Counted from the stretch's first letter, positions 46,900 through 59,371 are shown. The stretch is DNA of 64,000 bases from Microbacterium sp. SLBN-154 (GCF_006715565.1 NZ_VFNL01000001.1:1488001-1552000); one strand, 5' to 3'. Program-made: numbers and translations. The notes: generated by a model from the sequence alone, not told the origin.

Positions 46900-47195
46900 G
46901 CGAAGGCGGCGCAGTTGGTGGCCTTGGGTGTCTGAATGTCGCGATGTGCGCCACTTCCGCGTCGGGCGGGGGAGCGAAGGTGGTGCAGATGGGGGCCTTG
47001 TGCGTGTCGAGGTCGCCGTGTGCGTCACTCCGATACGGGCGGATGCGACGGGGTGGCGGTATTGGTCGCGGCGCGGTCCGCGGAGCGACCATTTGTGCCA
47101 CGTCGATGGCGTCAGGGTGAACGGCGTGGCGGTATTGGTCGTGGCTGGGGCGAATGCGCGACCATCGATGCCACCCCGATAGAGCCGGGTGATCG
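46900..47195 (+). repeat. Four-copy degenerate tandem repeat, period 73-74 bp, hairpin-forming
   Basis: The 422-bp gap between the SpoIIM-like gene and furA has no credible gene. It holds four diverged copies of one unit, beginning near 46900, 46974, 47047 and 47120. Copies 1 and 2 share GCGAAGG-GG-GCAG-TGG-GGCCTTG; copies 3 and 4 share GTGGCGGTATTGGTCG and a GCGACCA...GCCAC end. Copies 3 (47053-47101) and 4 (47126-47174) each fold as a 49-nt stem: GTGGC/GCCAC outside and TGGTCG/CGACCA inside. In copy 3 the loop itself pairs (CGCGG-T-CCGCG). Copies 1 and 2 keep shorter GGCGCA/TGCGCC-type arms. Confidence 0.75.
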
Positions 47196-47258
47196 GGAAA
47201 CGGGACGGAACTCGCGGCACCTCGACACCGTCACGCAACCCGCCCGACACCGCGTGTT

Positions 47259-47277
47259 CTTTTGATCGACTCAAAAG
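47259..47277 (+). promoter_or_regulatory. Putative FurA operator
   Basis: Perfect inverted repeat CTTTTGA-TCGAC-TCAAAAG, AT-rich in a very GC-rich context, 19 bp before the furA start and just upstream of its -10. Autoregulation of furA-katG through an AT-rich dyad is established for actinobacterial FurA proteins; that this dyad is the site is inference. Confidence 0.6.
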
Positions 47278-47284
47278 AAGTCAG

Positions 47285-47290
47285 TAGGGT
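47285..47290 (+). promoter_or_regulatory. Putative -10 element of furA
   Basis: TAGGGT ends 6 nt before the GTG at 47297. The GGGAG in between may serve as ribosome binding site if transcription starts further upstream. Confidence 0.45.
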
Positions 47291-47296
47291 GGGAGC

Positions 47297-47779
47297 GTGA
47301 CTTCGCCCGCCGCACCGACCTCCGCCGACGCGCTCCGCGCGGCGGGACTGCGGGTCACCGACTCGCGGCGCGCGGTCCTCGAAGCGCTCACCCAGGCGCC
47401 GCACTCCAGCGCCGACGAGCTGTACCGTCGTGTTGCGCTGATCAACCCGCAGACGAACCTGCAGTCGGTGTACAACGCCCTGGCCGACTTCGTCGCTGCA
47501 GGGGTCGCGCGGCGCATCGAGCCGGCCGGTCACCCGGGGCTGTACGAGCGCCGCGTCGCCGACAACCATCATCACCTCGTCTGCACGTCGTGCGGCGCGG
47601 TCGCCGACGTCGACTGCGTCGTCGGCGAGGCCCCCTGCCTGCATCCGTCGTCGGCGCACGGTTTCACCGTGCACACCGCCGAGGTGACGTTCTGGGGCCT
47701 GTGCGCGGACTGCCGACCCCTCGGCACCACATCGGACACCGGCGTCCCCTCGCCCGTCCCCCCGACGACGCGGCGGTGA
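47297..47779 (+). CDS. furA: Fur-family repressor, FurA-like
   Basis: A 160-aa Fur-family regulator: N-terminal winged helix (LRVTDSRRAVLEALTQAPHSSADELYRRV; LQSVYNALADFVAAGV) and a C-terminal metal domain with NHHHLVCTSCG and CADCRP, giving the CxxC pairs for structural zinc. It is placed directly before katG (85-bp gap), the classical FurA-KatG arrangement in which the repressor controls the catalase-peroxidase in response to peroxide and iron. The C-terminal 20 residues are a proline/threonine tail. GTG start chosen for its -10 spacing. Confidence 0.92.
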   Translation: MTSPAAPTSADALRAAGLRVTDSRRAVLEALTQAPHSSADELYRRVALINPQTNLQSVYNALADFVAAGVARRIEPAGHPGLYERRVADNHHHLVCTSCGAVADVDCVVGEAPCLHPSSAHGFTVHTAEVTFWGLCADCRPLGTTSDTGVPSPVPPTTRR

Positions 47780-47852
47780 CGCGACGGGCTTCGGCCCGGC
47801 ATCCGCGCCCTGCCCCCCCCGCGCCGCCACGTCCATCATCCCCACCCCCTGA

Positions 47853-50162
<2,310 letters not shown>

Positions 50163-50191
50163 CGGTCACGCCGGAGCATCCATCACGGGAA

Positions 50192-50225
50192 ACGGGCCCG
50201 CTCTCCTCAGGGAGGGCGGGCCCGT
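50192..50225 (+). terminator. Hairpin terminator after katG
   Basis: Stem of 15 bp (ACGGGCCCGCTCTCC with GGAGGGCGGGCCCGT, one G-T pair) around the loop TCAG, 30 bp after the katG stop. There is no T-tract, as is common in high-GC actinobacteria. It probably also serves the convergent aquaporin gene. Confidence 0.75.
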
Positions 50226-50270
50226 CCTGGTCCAAGAGAGGTGTCGGAGAGCGGATGACGCGGGCCGGCG

Positions 50271-51089
50271 TCAGCGCGTCCGAGCCTCCTTTTGCGCCGG
50301 CGGCGCGGGCGTCTTCTCGAACAGCGCGCGGTGCAGGAATCCCGCGAGGAGACCTCCGACGATCGGGAACACGATGAAGACCCACAGCTGCAGGAACGGC
50401 TCGGCTCCGCCGTAGACGGCGGTCGCGATCGAGCGAGCGGGGTTGACGGAGGTGTTGTCGATCGGGATGGTCGCGAGGTGGATGAGGGTGAGGGTCAGCC
50501 CGATGGCGAGCCCGGCGAAGCCCGCGGTGCCGCGCTGCGGGTGGGTGACACCGAGGATCACGATGACGAAGATCGCGGTGAAGAGCACCTCGGCGATGAT
50601 TGCGGCGCCGAGGCCGAAACCACCCGGAGAGAGCTCCCCGAAGCCGTTGCTGGCGAAACCGCCGTCCTGCGCCTGCGCGAGCCAGTCGCCGGGGCCGAAC
50701 AGGCCGATGAGCACGATGAGCGTCGTGCCGACGAGTCCGCCGACGATCTGCGCGATGACGTAGGCGGGCACGTCGCGCCAGGCGAAGCGTCCGGCGGCGG
50801 CGAGTCCGAGCGTGACGGCGGGATTGAAGTGACCGCCCGAGATCGGACCGAAGGCGTAGATGCCGGCGATGAGGGTCAGACCGAATGCCAGAGAGACGCC
50901 GACGAATCCGATGCCGAGGGAGGTGCCGTTCTCACTCGCGCCGAAATCAGCGGAAAAAAGGGCCGCCGAGATGGCGCCGAAGACGAGGAGGAAGGTCCCG
51001 AGCGCTTCGGCCACCAGCTTGGTGCTCGTCGAGGGCACGGCATCGCGCGCTGCGGGGTCGTGTCCGGCCGTGGGTGGTGCGTCCGACAT
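50271..51089 (-). CDS. Aquaporin (MIP family, AqpZ-like)
   Basis: A 272-aa channel with six helices and both pore motifs: SGGHFNPAVTLG and DNTSVNPARSIATAVYGG. H in LIHLATIPIDN and R after the second NPA fit the narrow selectivity filter of water-specific aquaporins (AqpZ) rather than glycerol facilitators. The N-terminal 20 residues are hydrophilic and the C-terminal tail basic. The ATG has AAAGGAA upstream and lies inside a perfect 14-bp palindrome (51082-51095). It may permeate peroxide as well as water, which would suit its place beside katG, but that is inference. Confidence 0.92.
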   Translation of the reverse strand: MSDAPPTAGHDPAARDAVPSTSTKLVAEALGTFLLVFGAISAALFSADFGASENGTSLGIGFVGVSLAFGLTLIAGIYAFGPISGGHFNPAVTLGLAAAGRFAWRDVPAYVIAQIVGGLVGTTLIVLIGLFGPGDWLAQAQDGGFASNGFGELSPGGFGLGAAIIAEVLFTAIFVIVILGVTHPQRGTAGFAGLAIGLTLTLIHLATIPIDNTSVNPARSIATAVYGGAEPFLQLWVFIVFPIVGGLLAGFLHRALFEKTPAPPAQKEARTR

Positions 51090-51205
51090 GTCGGATTCCT
51101 TTCGTCGCGCCGAGCGTAGCGTCGCGCGGGGGCGCCCCGTGTCCGCACACGCGGCTCACGCGTGGGCTCGCCTCCCCGTCAGAGGTGTGCCGCATGCGCG
51201 GCCGG

Positions 51206-52507
51206 TCACAGCCGCCCGGCCGCCTTCAGGGCGAGGTACCGGTCGGCGACGGCAGGCGGAAGATCGTCGGGCGAGGCGGCGATCGATTCGGCGCCGGCGC
51301 GACGGACCGCGGCGGCGACGCGTTCGGCGTCCCGCGCCGCTCGCGCGTACGCGGCCTGCCGGTAGAGCTCGTCGGCATCGGGCCGCGGATCGGCGGGCAC
51401 GGGGTCGTCGGTGACCGAGGCCACGACGACGCGGGTGCGAGCGGTCACCGCCGGGAGCGACCCGAGGAACCCGCGAGCGGCCTCGGGGGCGTCCTGGGCG
51501 GTCAGCAGCACCACGAGCGAGGGGCGGGAGGTGAGGCGGCGCACCTGCGCGATCGCCGCGTCCCAGTCGGTGTCGATCAGCTGCGGGTCCACGGGAGCCA
51601 TCGCGTCCACGAGGGCGGGAAGGAGCCCGGGGCCGTCGACCCCGGTCACCCGGGCACGCACGAGGCGATCGAACATCACGAGGTGCACGTGGTCGCCCGC
51701 CCGCGAGGCAAGGGCCGAGAGCAGGAGGGCCGCCTCCATCGCGGCATCCATCCGCACCCCGTCGCCGACCCGCGCGGCCGCGGTCCGGCCGGTGTCGATG
51801 ATGATGACCACGTGCCGGTCGCGCTCGGGTCGCCAGGTGCGGAGCATCGTCGTTCCGGCGCGGGCGGTCGCCCGCCAGTCGATGGAGCGCACGTCGTCGC
51901 CGCGGACGTACTCGCGCAGGCTGTCGAACTCGGTGCCCTGCCCCCGGACCTGGACGCTGGTGTTGCCGTCGAGTTCGCGCAGCCGTGCCAGGCGCGAGGG
52001 GAGGTGACGCCGGGAAGTGAAGGGCGGAAGGACCCGCAGCGCCCCCGGCGCGTCGAGGCGCCGCTGCCGGCCGGCGAGCCCCAGCGGACCGGCGCTGCGC
52101 ACCACGAGGAACTCCGTGCGCAGCTCGCCGCGCCGGCGGGGGAGGAGCGGCACCCGCACCAGGCGGGACTCGCCGGGCGGGATGTCGACGGCGGCGCGCT
52201 CGAGCGGCGCCCCGGCCGTGGGCTGCCAGGCATCGCGCACCCGCCCCCGCAGGGTCCGGACGCCCGTGTTGCGAACTGTCACGCCGGTCTCGACCTGCTG
52301 TCCGAGGAGGCTCCGCCGAGGAATCTCGCGGACGACGTCGAGTTGACGCGGATCGGGCGCCGCCGCGGCATCCGTCAGCGCCAGCGCGATCGAGAGCAGG
52401 GCCCACCCCGCCATCGCCAGCCACGCGTCGACACCGGCGATCGAGAGCAGCACGACCGGCACCACGCCGAGTCCGACGAAGAGGGGGAGCCGCCCGGTGA
52501 CGTACAC
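51206..52507 (-). CDS. DUF58 domain-containing protein
   Basis: A 433-aa protein with two N-terminal membrane helices (LFVGLGVVPVVLLSIAGVD, LAMAGWALLSIALALTDAA), a beta-rich segment, and the DUF58 block RGDDVRSIDWRATARAGTTMLRTW followed by a vWA-like domain (VVIIIDTGRTAAARVGDGVR). DUF58/vWA proteins are encoded with MoxR ATPases and are thought to be their clients or partners in assembling envelope complexes. GTG at 52507, two bases after the MoxR stop. It is the last gene of the five-gene operon that runs from 56694 to 51206. Confidence 0.9.
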   Translation of the reverse strand: MYVTGRLPLFVGLGVVPVVLLSIAGVDAWLAMAGWALLSIALALTDAAAAPDPRQLDVVREIPRRSLLGQQVETGVTVRNTGVRTLRGRVRDAWQPTAGAPLERAAVDIPPGESRLVRVPLLPRRRGELRTEFLVVRSAGPLGLAGRQRRLDAPGALRVLPPFTSRRHLPSRLARLRELDGNTSVQVRGQGTEFDSLREYVRGDDVRSIDWRATARAGTTMLRTWRPERDRHVVIIIDTGRTAAARVGDGVRMDAAMEAALLLSALASRAGDHVHLVMFDRLVRARVTGVDGPGLLPALVDAMAPVDPQLIDTDWDAAIAQVRRLTSRPSLVVLLTAQDAPEAARGFLGSLPAVTARTRVVVASVTDDPVPADPRPDADELYRQAAYARAARDAERVAAAVRRAGAESIAASPDDLPPAVADRYLALKAAGRL

Positions 52508-52509
52508 GC

Positions 52510-53519
<1,010 letters not shown>

Positions 53520-53523
<4 letters not shown>

Positions 53524-54719
53524 GGGCGGTTCCTTTCGGGACGGACGGCGTCGCGGAGGGCGGCTTCGAGTTCGCGCAGGCGCGCGGCGACGACGGCGAG
53601 CTGGGCGTCGTCGGTCGGGACATCGTCGAGGAGGATGCCGCGGACGACGCGCCGATCGGCGGAGAGCCGGTCGGCCGTGGCATCGGAGATCTCATCGGCC
53701 GCGGCGTTCGGGCCGAGGCCGACGAGCCGGGCCATGCGGCGCAGGGCCGCGATGCGCAGATCATCGGCGGCGTGCGCGGCATCGCGGGTCTGGGCGTACA
53801 GGCGCGCGCGGCCCTCGGCGGTCTCCGCCGCGCGGACCGTGACCGGGAGGCGCTCGCGCACGAGCGGTCCGAACCGGCGGCCGCGCCAGATCGCTGCGGC
53901 CGCGGCGGCGAGAAGCAGCAGGGCGATCGCGGGGCTCACCCAGCGGGGAGTGGACTCGCCGAGCGAGGGGTCGGTGTTATCCAGGTCGGTGTCGCCGAGC
54001 ATGGGGTCGTACCAGACGACGAGCGGATGCCGCGCGAGCAGGTTGATGCCGAGGGCGGCGTTGCCGTCCTGCGCCAGCACCTCGTTGACGAGCACCGCGG
54101 CCCCGTCGAGGGCGGCGACGCGCCGACCGTCGAGCTCGGCGACGATCAGGCCCGCCGCGCCGTCACCGGTGAGGTAACAGGCTTCGGCGCCGTCTCCCGC
54201 CTCGAAGACCGCGCCCGGGGCGACCGGGCCCGACCGCTCGGCCCCAGCGACGCCGCACTGCGGATCGAGCAGTGTGTCGGCGCGTCCGCCGACGGTGGTT
54301 CCGGGGAGGAAGAGGCGCAGGGTCCGCGACCGCGGCTCGATGAGGACGATGTCGTCGGCCGGTGCGGCGAGGTCGGCGAGTCCGTCGTCCGACAGCGCCG
54401 GCGTGTCCGGGAGCACGAGGGTCACCCCGTCCGCGGCGCCGTCGAGCGCGCGGGTCGCGTCAGCTCGGGTGCGGGCGACCTCGACCGCGACCCCCTGGTC
54501 GCGAAGCACCTCGACCAGCGCCCGCGTTCCGGTGGGTCCGGCCGACTCGGCGTCCAGAGCGTCGCGCTGTGCCCATTCGCCGAGCCCCGAGAGCAGGGCT
54601 CCGACAGCGCCGACGACGAGCAGGGCGACGGCGAGCACGATCCAACCGCCGACCCGTCGTCGCCGCGGCGCGGCCGGTCCGGCGACGCCGGTGTCGGTGG
54701 GGGACGCAGCGGCGGTCAT
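53520..54719 (-). CDS. DUF4350 domain-containing membrane protein
   Basis: A 399-aa protein with one N-terminal helix (WIVLAVALLVVGAVGALLSG), an extracytoplasmic DUF4350 region (GPTGTRALVEVLRDQGVAVEVARTRADATRALDG, LVLPDTPALSDDGLADLA), a second helix near residue 275 (AIALLLLAAAAAAIW) and a cytoplasmic tail. DUF4350 is a ThuA/GATase-like fold without evident catalytic residues. It overlaps its neighbours by 4 bp on both sides. Confidence 0.85.
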
Positions 54720-55387
54720 CCGCTCATCCCGACACGGGCGGAGGCGGCCGGGCGAGCGGCGATCAGCTGCTCGTCGAGGCGGCGGAGACCTTCGTAGTCG
54801 TCGCGAGAGCCCGGTCGACGCAGGTAACGGACGTCGTCGAATGCGGACGCGCCCGCCTCGAGATCCGCTGCGGCGGCCGGGAAGACACGTCCGGCCGACC
54901 GTGCGAACGCGTGCACCGTGGCGCCGGGCGGCGTGCTGACGACCCCGCGCTCGGCGAGGCCGCGCGCGAGCGCGCGGAAGCGCAGGATGAGGGCCTCGTC
55001 CCACTTCCCGGCGTCGGCTGCGGATGCCGCGGCGCGGCGCAGGTCGTCGGCGGTGCGTTCGTCGGATTCGCCGAAGAGGGTCGCGACCGGTGCCGCCGCA
55101 CGACGACGCGCGCGGGGAAGACCCCACACCAGGACGGCGACGATGATCAGGGCCGCCACGGCGACCGCCGCGATGAGGGCGAAAGCCGACCCGAGGCCGC
55201 CGGAGACGTCGGTGGAGAACAGTCCGCCGAGGAACTCTCCGATGGCGCGGGCGATGCGGTCGAAGGCCGTCGGCTCCGCCTCGGCGTAGATCGGATTCGA
55301 CAGCTCCTGCTCCGCCCACTCCCGCGCCTCGTCGCCGTCAGGGGTGACCGCTGTCGCGACGAGCGTCCGCGCGACGCCGGAGATCAC
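54716..55387 (-). CDS. DUF4129 domain-containing protein
   Basis: A 223-aa protein with one membrane helix (FALIAAVAVAALIIVAVLVWG) and a C-terminal DUF4129 helical region (DAGKWDEALILRFRALARGLAERGV, AFDDVRYLRRPGSRDDYEGLRRLDEQL). In transglutaminase proteins this domain is a C-terminal appendage; here it is free-standing, as usual in MoxR-DUF58-DUF4350 operons. GTG start at 55387 within the 3' end of the next gene. Confidence 0.88.
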   Translation of the reverse strand: MISGVARTLVATAVTPDGDEAREWAEQELSNPIYAEAEPTAFDRIARAIGEFLGGLFSTDVSGGLGSAFALIAAVAVAALIIVAVLVWGLPRARRRAAAPVATLFGESDERTADDLRRAAASAADAGKWDEALILRFRALARGLAERGVVSTPPGATVHAFARSAGRVFPAAAADLEAGASAFDDVRYLRRPGSRDDYEGLRRLDEQLIAARPAASARVGMSG

Positions 55388-56694
55388 GGTGCGTCGCGGT
55401 CGCCGGTGTCGCCGCCGAGCCTGTCACCGGGCGCTGCCCAGCTCGTCGGCGGCGCGGCGGGCGGCGTCGGGGGAACGGGGGGATGAGCCGGCGGCGGGGC
55501 GTATCCGGGCGGCGGGCCGTAGCCCTGGGGCGCGGGCGGGCCCTGAGGCGCGGGCGGCGTTCCGTAGCCCTGCGGGGCGGGATACCCCGGCGGCGGGCCG
55601 TAGCCCTGCGGAGCGGGGTATGCGGGGTAGGCCTGCGCGGACGGTCGCGGCGCGATCGAACGGCCGACGTGCAGGCGGTAGGGGTCGGGAAGGTCGGTCC
55701 GTCCGGCGTCGCGCTGCTCGACATAGCTCTGCAGGTCGAGGTCGAGGCCCTCTCGACGCATGCGGCAGTCGATGTAGACCAGCGCCGAAGCGGTGGACTG
55801 CACCACAACGGCCACCGCCTGGATGAGCAGGGTCACGACCTGGGTCAGGACCAGTCCGAAGATGAGGGCGACGATGGCACCCGGCTCGGGATCGCCGGTG
55901 GGGGAGATGATCGTGGTGACGCCGCTCGTGAGGAGGCTGAACGGCACGCTCACCAGCTGCGCGAGCACCGAGAAGGTCAGCGAGACGAGCACCAGCACGC
56001 CGAGCCCCACCCAGAACCGGCCTCGGATGAGGACCCACGACCGCACGATGGCGCCGCGGATCGTGGCGTGCTCGAGGATGATCGCCGCGGGCGCGAGCAT
56101 CAGCTTCGTCGACAGCCAGAGCACCAGCGGGATCGCGGCGAGCACCGCCAGCACGCTCAGGACGATGGCGACGGGGAGCACCGCGAAGCCGATGGCGACG
56201 AGAACGAGCACGACGAGGGTCACCGCGACGATGCCGGCCGCCGCGAGCAGGAACGCGTACCCGATCAGTCGCCAGACCACGGGCTTGAGCTGGGCCCAGA
56301 TCGCACCCAGGGTGGGTTTCTCGGCGACGGCTCCCCGAGCGACCTCCGTGACGACCACGCCCTGGACGATGACGCCGACGGCGCCGGCGAGCAGACCCAG
56401 CACGATCCCGGCGACCACGACCAGGGCGATCGACCCGGCGAGCACCGTGTCGAACTCCTCCGACCCCGGCCGCAGGGTGTCCAGGCGTGAGAACGCGCCG
56501 ATGGCGATGGCGCCGATGGCGACGATCACCACGATGTAGGTCACGGCCTGGATGCCCAGGGCGAATCCGAGCAGCACCTTCGGGTTGTGCCTCAGCGCCG
56601 TGAACGACCTGCCGAGGATCGTGCCGAAGGTCAGCGGGTGCAGTGGGATGATGCCGGGCCGGGATGCCGGCGTCCACGCCGGATACGACGTCAC
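55384..56694 (-). CDS. Polytopic membrane protein with Pro/Gly-rich C-terminus
   Basis: A 436-aa protein with about six predicted helices, including VLLGFALGIQAVTYIVVIVAIGAIAIGAF and GVGVIVQGVVVTEVARG-type segments, and a C-terminal tail of repeated PAYPAPQGYGPPPGYP-like units. It resembles the glycerophosphodiester phosphodiesterase membrane-domain proteins often annotated in actinobacteria, although no GDPD catalytic domain is present. First gene of the DUF4129-DUF4350-MoxR-DUF58 operon, divergent from mtrA. Starts with GTG 56694. Confidence 0.75.
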   Translation of the reverse strand: MTSYPAWTPASRPGIIPLHPLTFGTILGRSFTALRHNPKVLLGFALGIQAVTYIVVIVAIGAIAIGAFSRLDTLRPGSEEFDTVLAGSIALVVVAGIVLGLLAGAVGVIVQGVVVTEVARGAVAEKPTLGAIWAQLKPVVWRLIGYAFLLAAAGIVAVTLVVLVLVAIGFAVLPVAIVLSVLAVLAAIPLVLWLSTKLMLAPAAIILEHATIRGAIVRSWVLIRGRFWVGLGVLVLVSLTFSVLAQLVSVPFSLLTSGVTTIISPTGDPEPGAIVALIFGLVLTQVVTLLIQAVAVVVQSTASALVYIDCRMRREGLDLDLQSYVEQRDAGRTDLPDPYRLHVGRSIAPRPSAQAYPAYPAPQGYGPPPGYPAPQGYGTPPAPQGPPAPQGYGPPPGYAPPPAHPPVPPTPPAAPPTSWAAPGDRLGGDTGDRDAP

Positions 56695-56897
56695 GGGGCG
56701 GTCCTCCTCGCGTCTGCGGCCATGCGGTCGCGGTCGCGCCGCACCGGTTCCATCGTGTCATATCGGCGCGCAGCGGCCGCCGGACTCCCTGCTGATCCTC
56801 GGTGCGCCTCCAGGCGCCGTCGACTAGTGTGGCTCAGAGCGTTCGACACCCGTGGCGTCTCACCGAGCCCGACCGGACCCGAAGGACGAAAGACCCG

Positions 56898-57578
56898 ATG
56901 ACATCACGGATCCTGGTTGTCGACGACGACACCGCTCTGGCAGAGATGATCGGGATCGTGCTGCGCACGGAGGGTTTCGAGACCGCGTTCTGCGCCGACG
57001 GTGCTCGCGCGGTCGACGCGTGGCGCGAGGAGCGGCCCGACCTCGTGCTGCTGGACCTGATGCTTCCCGGCATGGACGGCATCGAGGTGTGCACCCGGAT
57101 CCGGGCGGAATCCGGCATCCCGATCATCATGCTCACCGCGCGCACCGACACCGCCGACGTCGTGCGAGGACTCGAATCGGGAGCCGACGACTACATCGTC
57201 AAGCCGTTCAATCCCAAAGAGCTCGTCGCCCGCATCCGCACCCGGCTGCGCCCGGCGTCGCAGACGACCCCCGATGTGCTGCGCATCGGCGACCTCACCG
57301 TCGACGTCTCGGCGCACGAGGTGCGGCGCGGCGAGGAACCGATCGCGCTCACCCCCCTGGAGTTCGAGCTGCTCGTGGCCCTCGCCTCCAAGCCCCAGCA
57401 GGTGTTCTCGCGCGAGATGCTGCTCGAGCAGGTGTGGGGCTACCACTACAAGGCCGACACGCGTCTGGTCAACGTCCACGTGCAGCGCCTCCGCGCCAAG
57501 GTCGAGCGCGACCCCGACAACCCGCGGATCGTGACCACCGTCCGCGGCGTCGGCTATCGCGCAGGCGCCGTTGCGTGA
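56898..57578 (+). CDS. mtrA: Response regulator MtrA
   Basis: An OmpR-type regulator of 226 aa. Receiver: ILVVDDDTALAEMIGIVL with the acidic pocket, phosphorylated D53 in LVLLDLMLPGMDG, T and K of the switch (IIMLTARTDTADV; YIVKPFNPKELVARI). Winged-helix domain: LTPLEFELLVALASKPQQVFSREMLLEQVWGYHYKADTRLVNVHVQRLR. MtrA is the essential actinobacterial regulator of cell-wall and division genes. Ribosome binding site GAAGGA; a TAGTGT hexamer near 56825 is a possible -10. mtrB follows after 20 bp. Confidence 0.96.
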   Translation: MTSRILVVDDDTALAEMIGIVLRTEGFETAFCADGARAVDAWREERPDLVLLDLMLPGMDGIEVCTRIRAESGIPIIMLTARTDTADVVRGLESGADDYIVKPFNPKELVARIRTRLRPASQTTPDVLRIGDLTVDVSAHEVRRGEEPIALTPLEFELLVALASKPQQVFSREMLLEQVWGYHYKADTRLVNVHVQRLRAKVERDPDNPRIVTTVRGVGYRAGAVA

Positions 57579-57598
57579 CGGTCTGACATGAGGGCCCC

Positions 57599-59371
57599 AT
57601 GACGACCGGCTCGGGTCCCCGCACGGTGACGAGCTCGGCGCCCACGGTCGGGACGAGCACCGGGTCCACCGCGATCGGCCGCCGCATCGCGCAGTGGCGG
57701 GACTGGCGCTCGTGGCCCGACCGGCTCACGAACCTCTGGCGCCGCTCCCTGAGGTTCCGCACCGTCCTCATCACCCTCGCCCTCACGGCGCTGACGATCC
57801 TCATCGCCTGTGTGTGGATGGCCCTTGCGATCCAGCACGACCTCTTCACCGCCGGACGCGATCAGGCGATGAACGGGGCACTGCGGGCGACGCAGTCGGC
57901 GCAGGAAAGGCTGGATTCGGCCGAACCCGGGAATGATCCCGTGCAGCTGCAGCTGCTGATGACGACGCTCAGCACAGATCTCGCCCAGCAGTCCGGAAGC
58001 GACCGCATCGCGATCTTCCGCATCGATCGGGACTCCCGCATCGCGCCGCAGGACCTCGTCACTCCCGGCCTGCCGGAGGATGTGCTCAGTGAGGGGCTGC
58101 GCCAGAAGGTGCGCGCCGACGGTGACGTGCAGCAGTGGCTTCAGTCCGTCGCTCTCCAGGCCGAGAACGGAGGCACCGTTCCCGGCATCGTGGTGGGCCA
58201 GCAGCTGTCGTTCCCCGTCGTCGGCGCGTACGAGGTCTACATCGCCTACGACCTCGCCGGTGAGTCGCAGATCCTCGCGTTCATCCAGGGAACCCTCTGG
58301 GTGGTCGGGGTGGGCCTGGTCATCCTCATCGGGCTCATCGCGTGGTTCGTCCTCCGCTCGGTCACCACCCCCATCGGGGAGGCGGCCGAGACCAGCGCCA
58401 AGCTCGCCCGCGGAGAGCTCAACGTGCGCCTGCCCGTGCGGGGACAGGATGAGCTGGCGACCCTCGGCCAGTCCTTCAACGCGATGGCCGACAGCATCGA
58501 GTCGCAGATCAAGGAGCTCGCCGAGCTCTCCCTCGTCCAGCAGCGCTTCGTTTCCGACGTCTCGCACGAGCTGCGGACGCCGTTGACCACCATCCGGCTC
58601 GCCGCGGACATGATCAACGACCAGCGCGACTCGTTCGACCCCGCCACCGCGCGTGCCGCCGAGCTGCTGAACGCGCAGGTGCAGCGTTTCGAGACCCTCC
58701 TCACCGACCTGCTGGAGATCAGCCGCTATGACGCCGGGTCGATCCAGTTGGAGCTCGAGCCCACGAGTCTCGCGCACCTCGCGGGCGACGTCATCGAGTC
58801 GATGAGTCAGCTCGCCGAGCAGCACGGATCGGATGTGCGGCTGGTGGCGCCCGGGGGATACTCCCCGGTCGACATGGATCCCCGGCGGGTGCGGCGGATC
58901 GTCCGCAACCTTCTCGGCAACGCCATCGAGCACGGCGAGGGGCGTCCGATCGTCGTCACCGTCGACAGCGACCAGCAGGCCGTGGCGCTCGGGGTCCGCG
59001 ACTTCGGTCTCGGGATGCGACCCGAGGAGGTCGAGCACGTGTTCGACCGGTTCTGGCGTGCCGACCCGTCCCGCAAGCGCACGATCGGCGGCACAGGTCT
59101 GGGCCTGTCGATCTCGCTCGGAGACGCACGCCTCCACGGCGGAGAGCTCGCGGTCTGGTCGGAGCTCGGCCGGGGATCGCACTTCGTCCTGACCCTGCCC
59201 CGCCTGGCGCACGGTCTCCAGGGCGCCTCGCCCATCGCCGTCGTCCCGGGGGAGGACAACACGGCGCCACTGGACGCGCTCGGGCTCACCCAGCCGATCC
59301 AGGTGCTGTCCGAGAGCGCCGCCGGCGCGGCATCCCCCGGTGATGGCCACCGGTCGCAGGGGGCATCGTGA
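57599..59371 (+). CDS. mtrB: Sensor histidine kinase MtrB
   Basis: A 590-aa kinase with two helices (about 55-80 and 230-255) around an extracellular sensor domain, then HAMP, and a histidine-kinase core with H323 in FVSDVSHELRTPLTTIR. The ATP lid motifs are NLLGNAIEHGEG (N box), DFGLGMRPEE (G1), FDRFWRADPSRKR (F box) and GGTGLGLSIS (G2). The C-terminal 60 residues are a low-complexity tail. It phosphorylates MtrA and works with the lipoprotein LpqB, whose GTG overlaps the mtrB stop by 4 bp. Confidence 0.96.
   Translation: MTTGSGPRTVTSSAPTVGTSTGSTAIGRRIAQWRDWRSWPDRLTNLWRRSLRFRTVLITLALTALTILIACVWMALAIQHDLFTAGRDQAMNGALRATQSAQERLDSAEPGNDPVQLQLLMTTLSTDLAQQSGSDRIAIFRIDRDSRIAPQDLVTPGLPEDVLSEGLRQKVRADGDVQQWLQSVALQAENGGTVPGIVVGQQLSFPVVGAYEVYIAYDLAGESQILAFIQGTLWVVGVGLVILIGLIAWFVLRSVTTPIGEAAETSAKLARGELNVRLPVRGQDELATLGQSFNAMADSIESQIKELAELSLVQQRFVSDVSHELRTPLTTIRLAADMINDQRDSFDPATARAAELLNAQVQRFETLLTDLLEISRYDAGSIQLELEPTSLAHLAGDVIESMSQLAEQHGSDVRLVAPGGYSPVDMDPRRVRRIVRNLLGNAIEHGEGRPIVVTVDSDQQAVALGVRDFGLGMRPEEVEHVFDRFWRADPSRKRTIGGTGLGLSISLGDARLHGGELAVWSELGRGSHFVLTLPRLAHGLQGASPIAVVPGEDNTAPLDALGLTQPIQVLSESAAGAASPGDGHRSQGAS

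Noticed and set aside
46936..47265. 109-codon plus-strand frame in the SpoIIM-furA gap
   Set aside because: It spans the degenerate repeats and is Arg/Gly/Cys-rich with no ribosome binding site; the repeats explain its openness.
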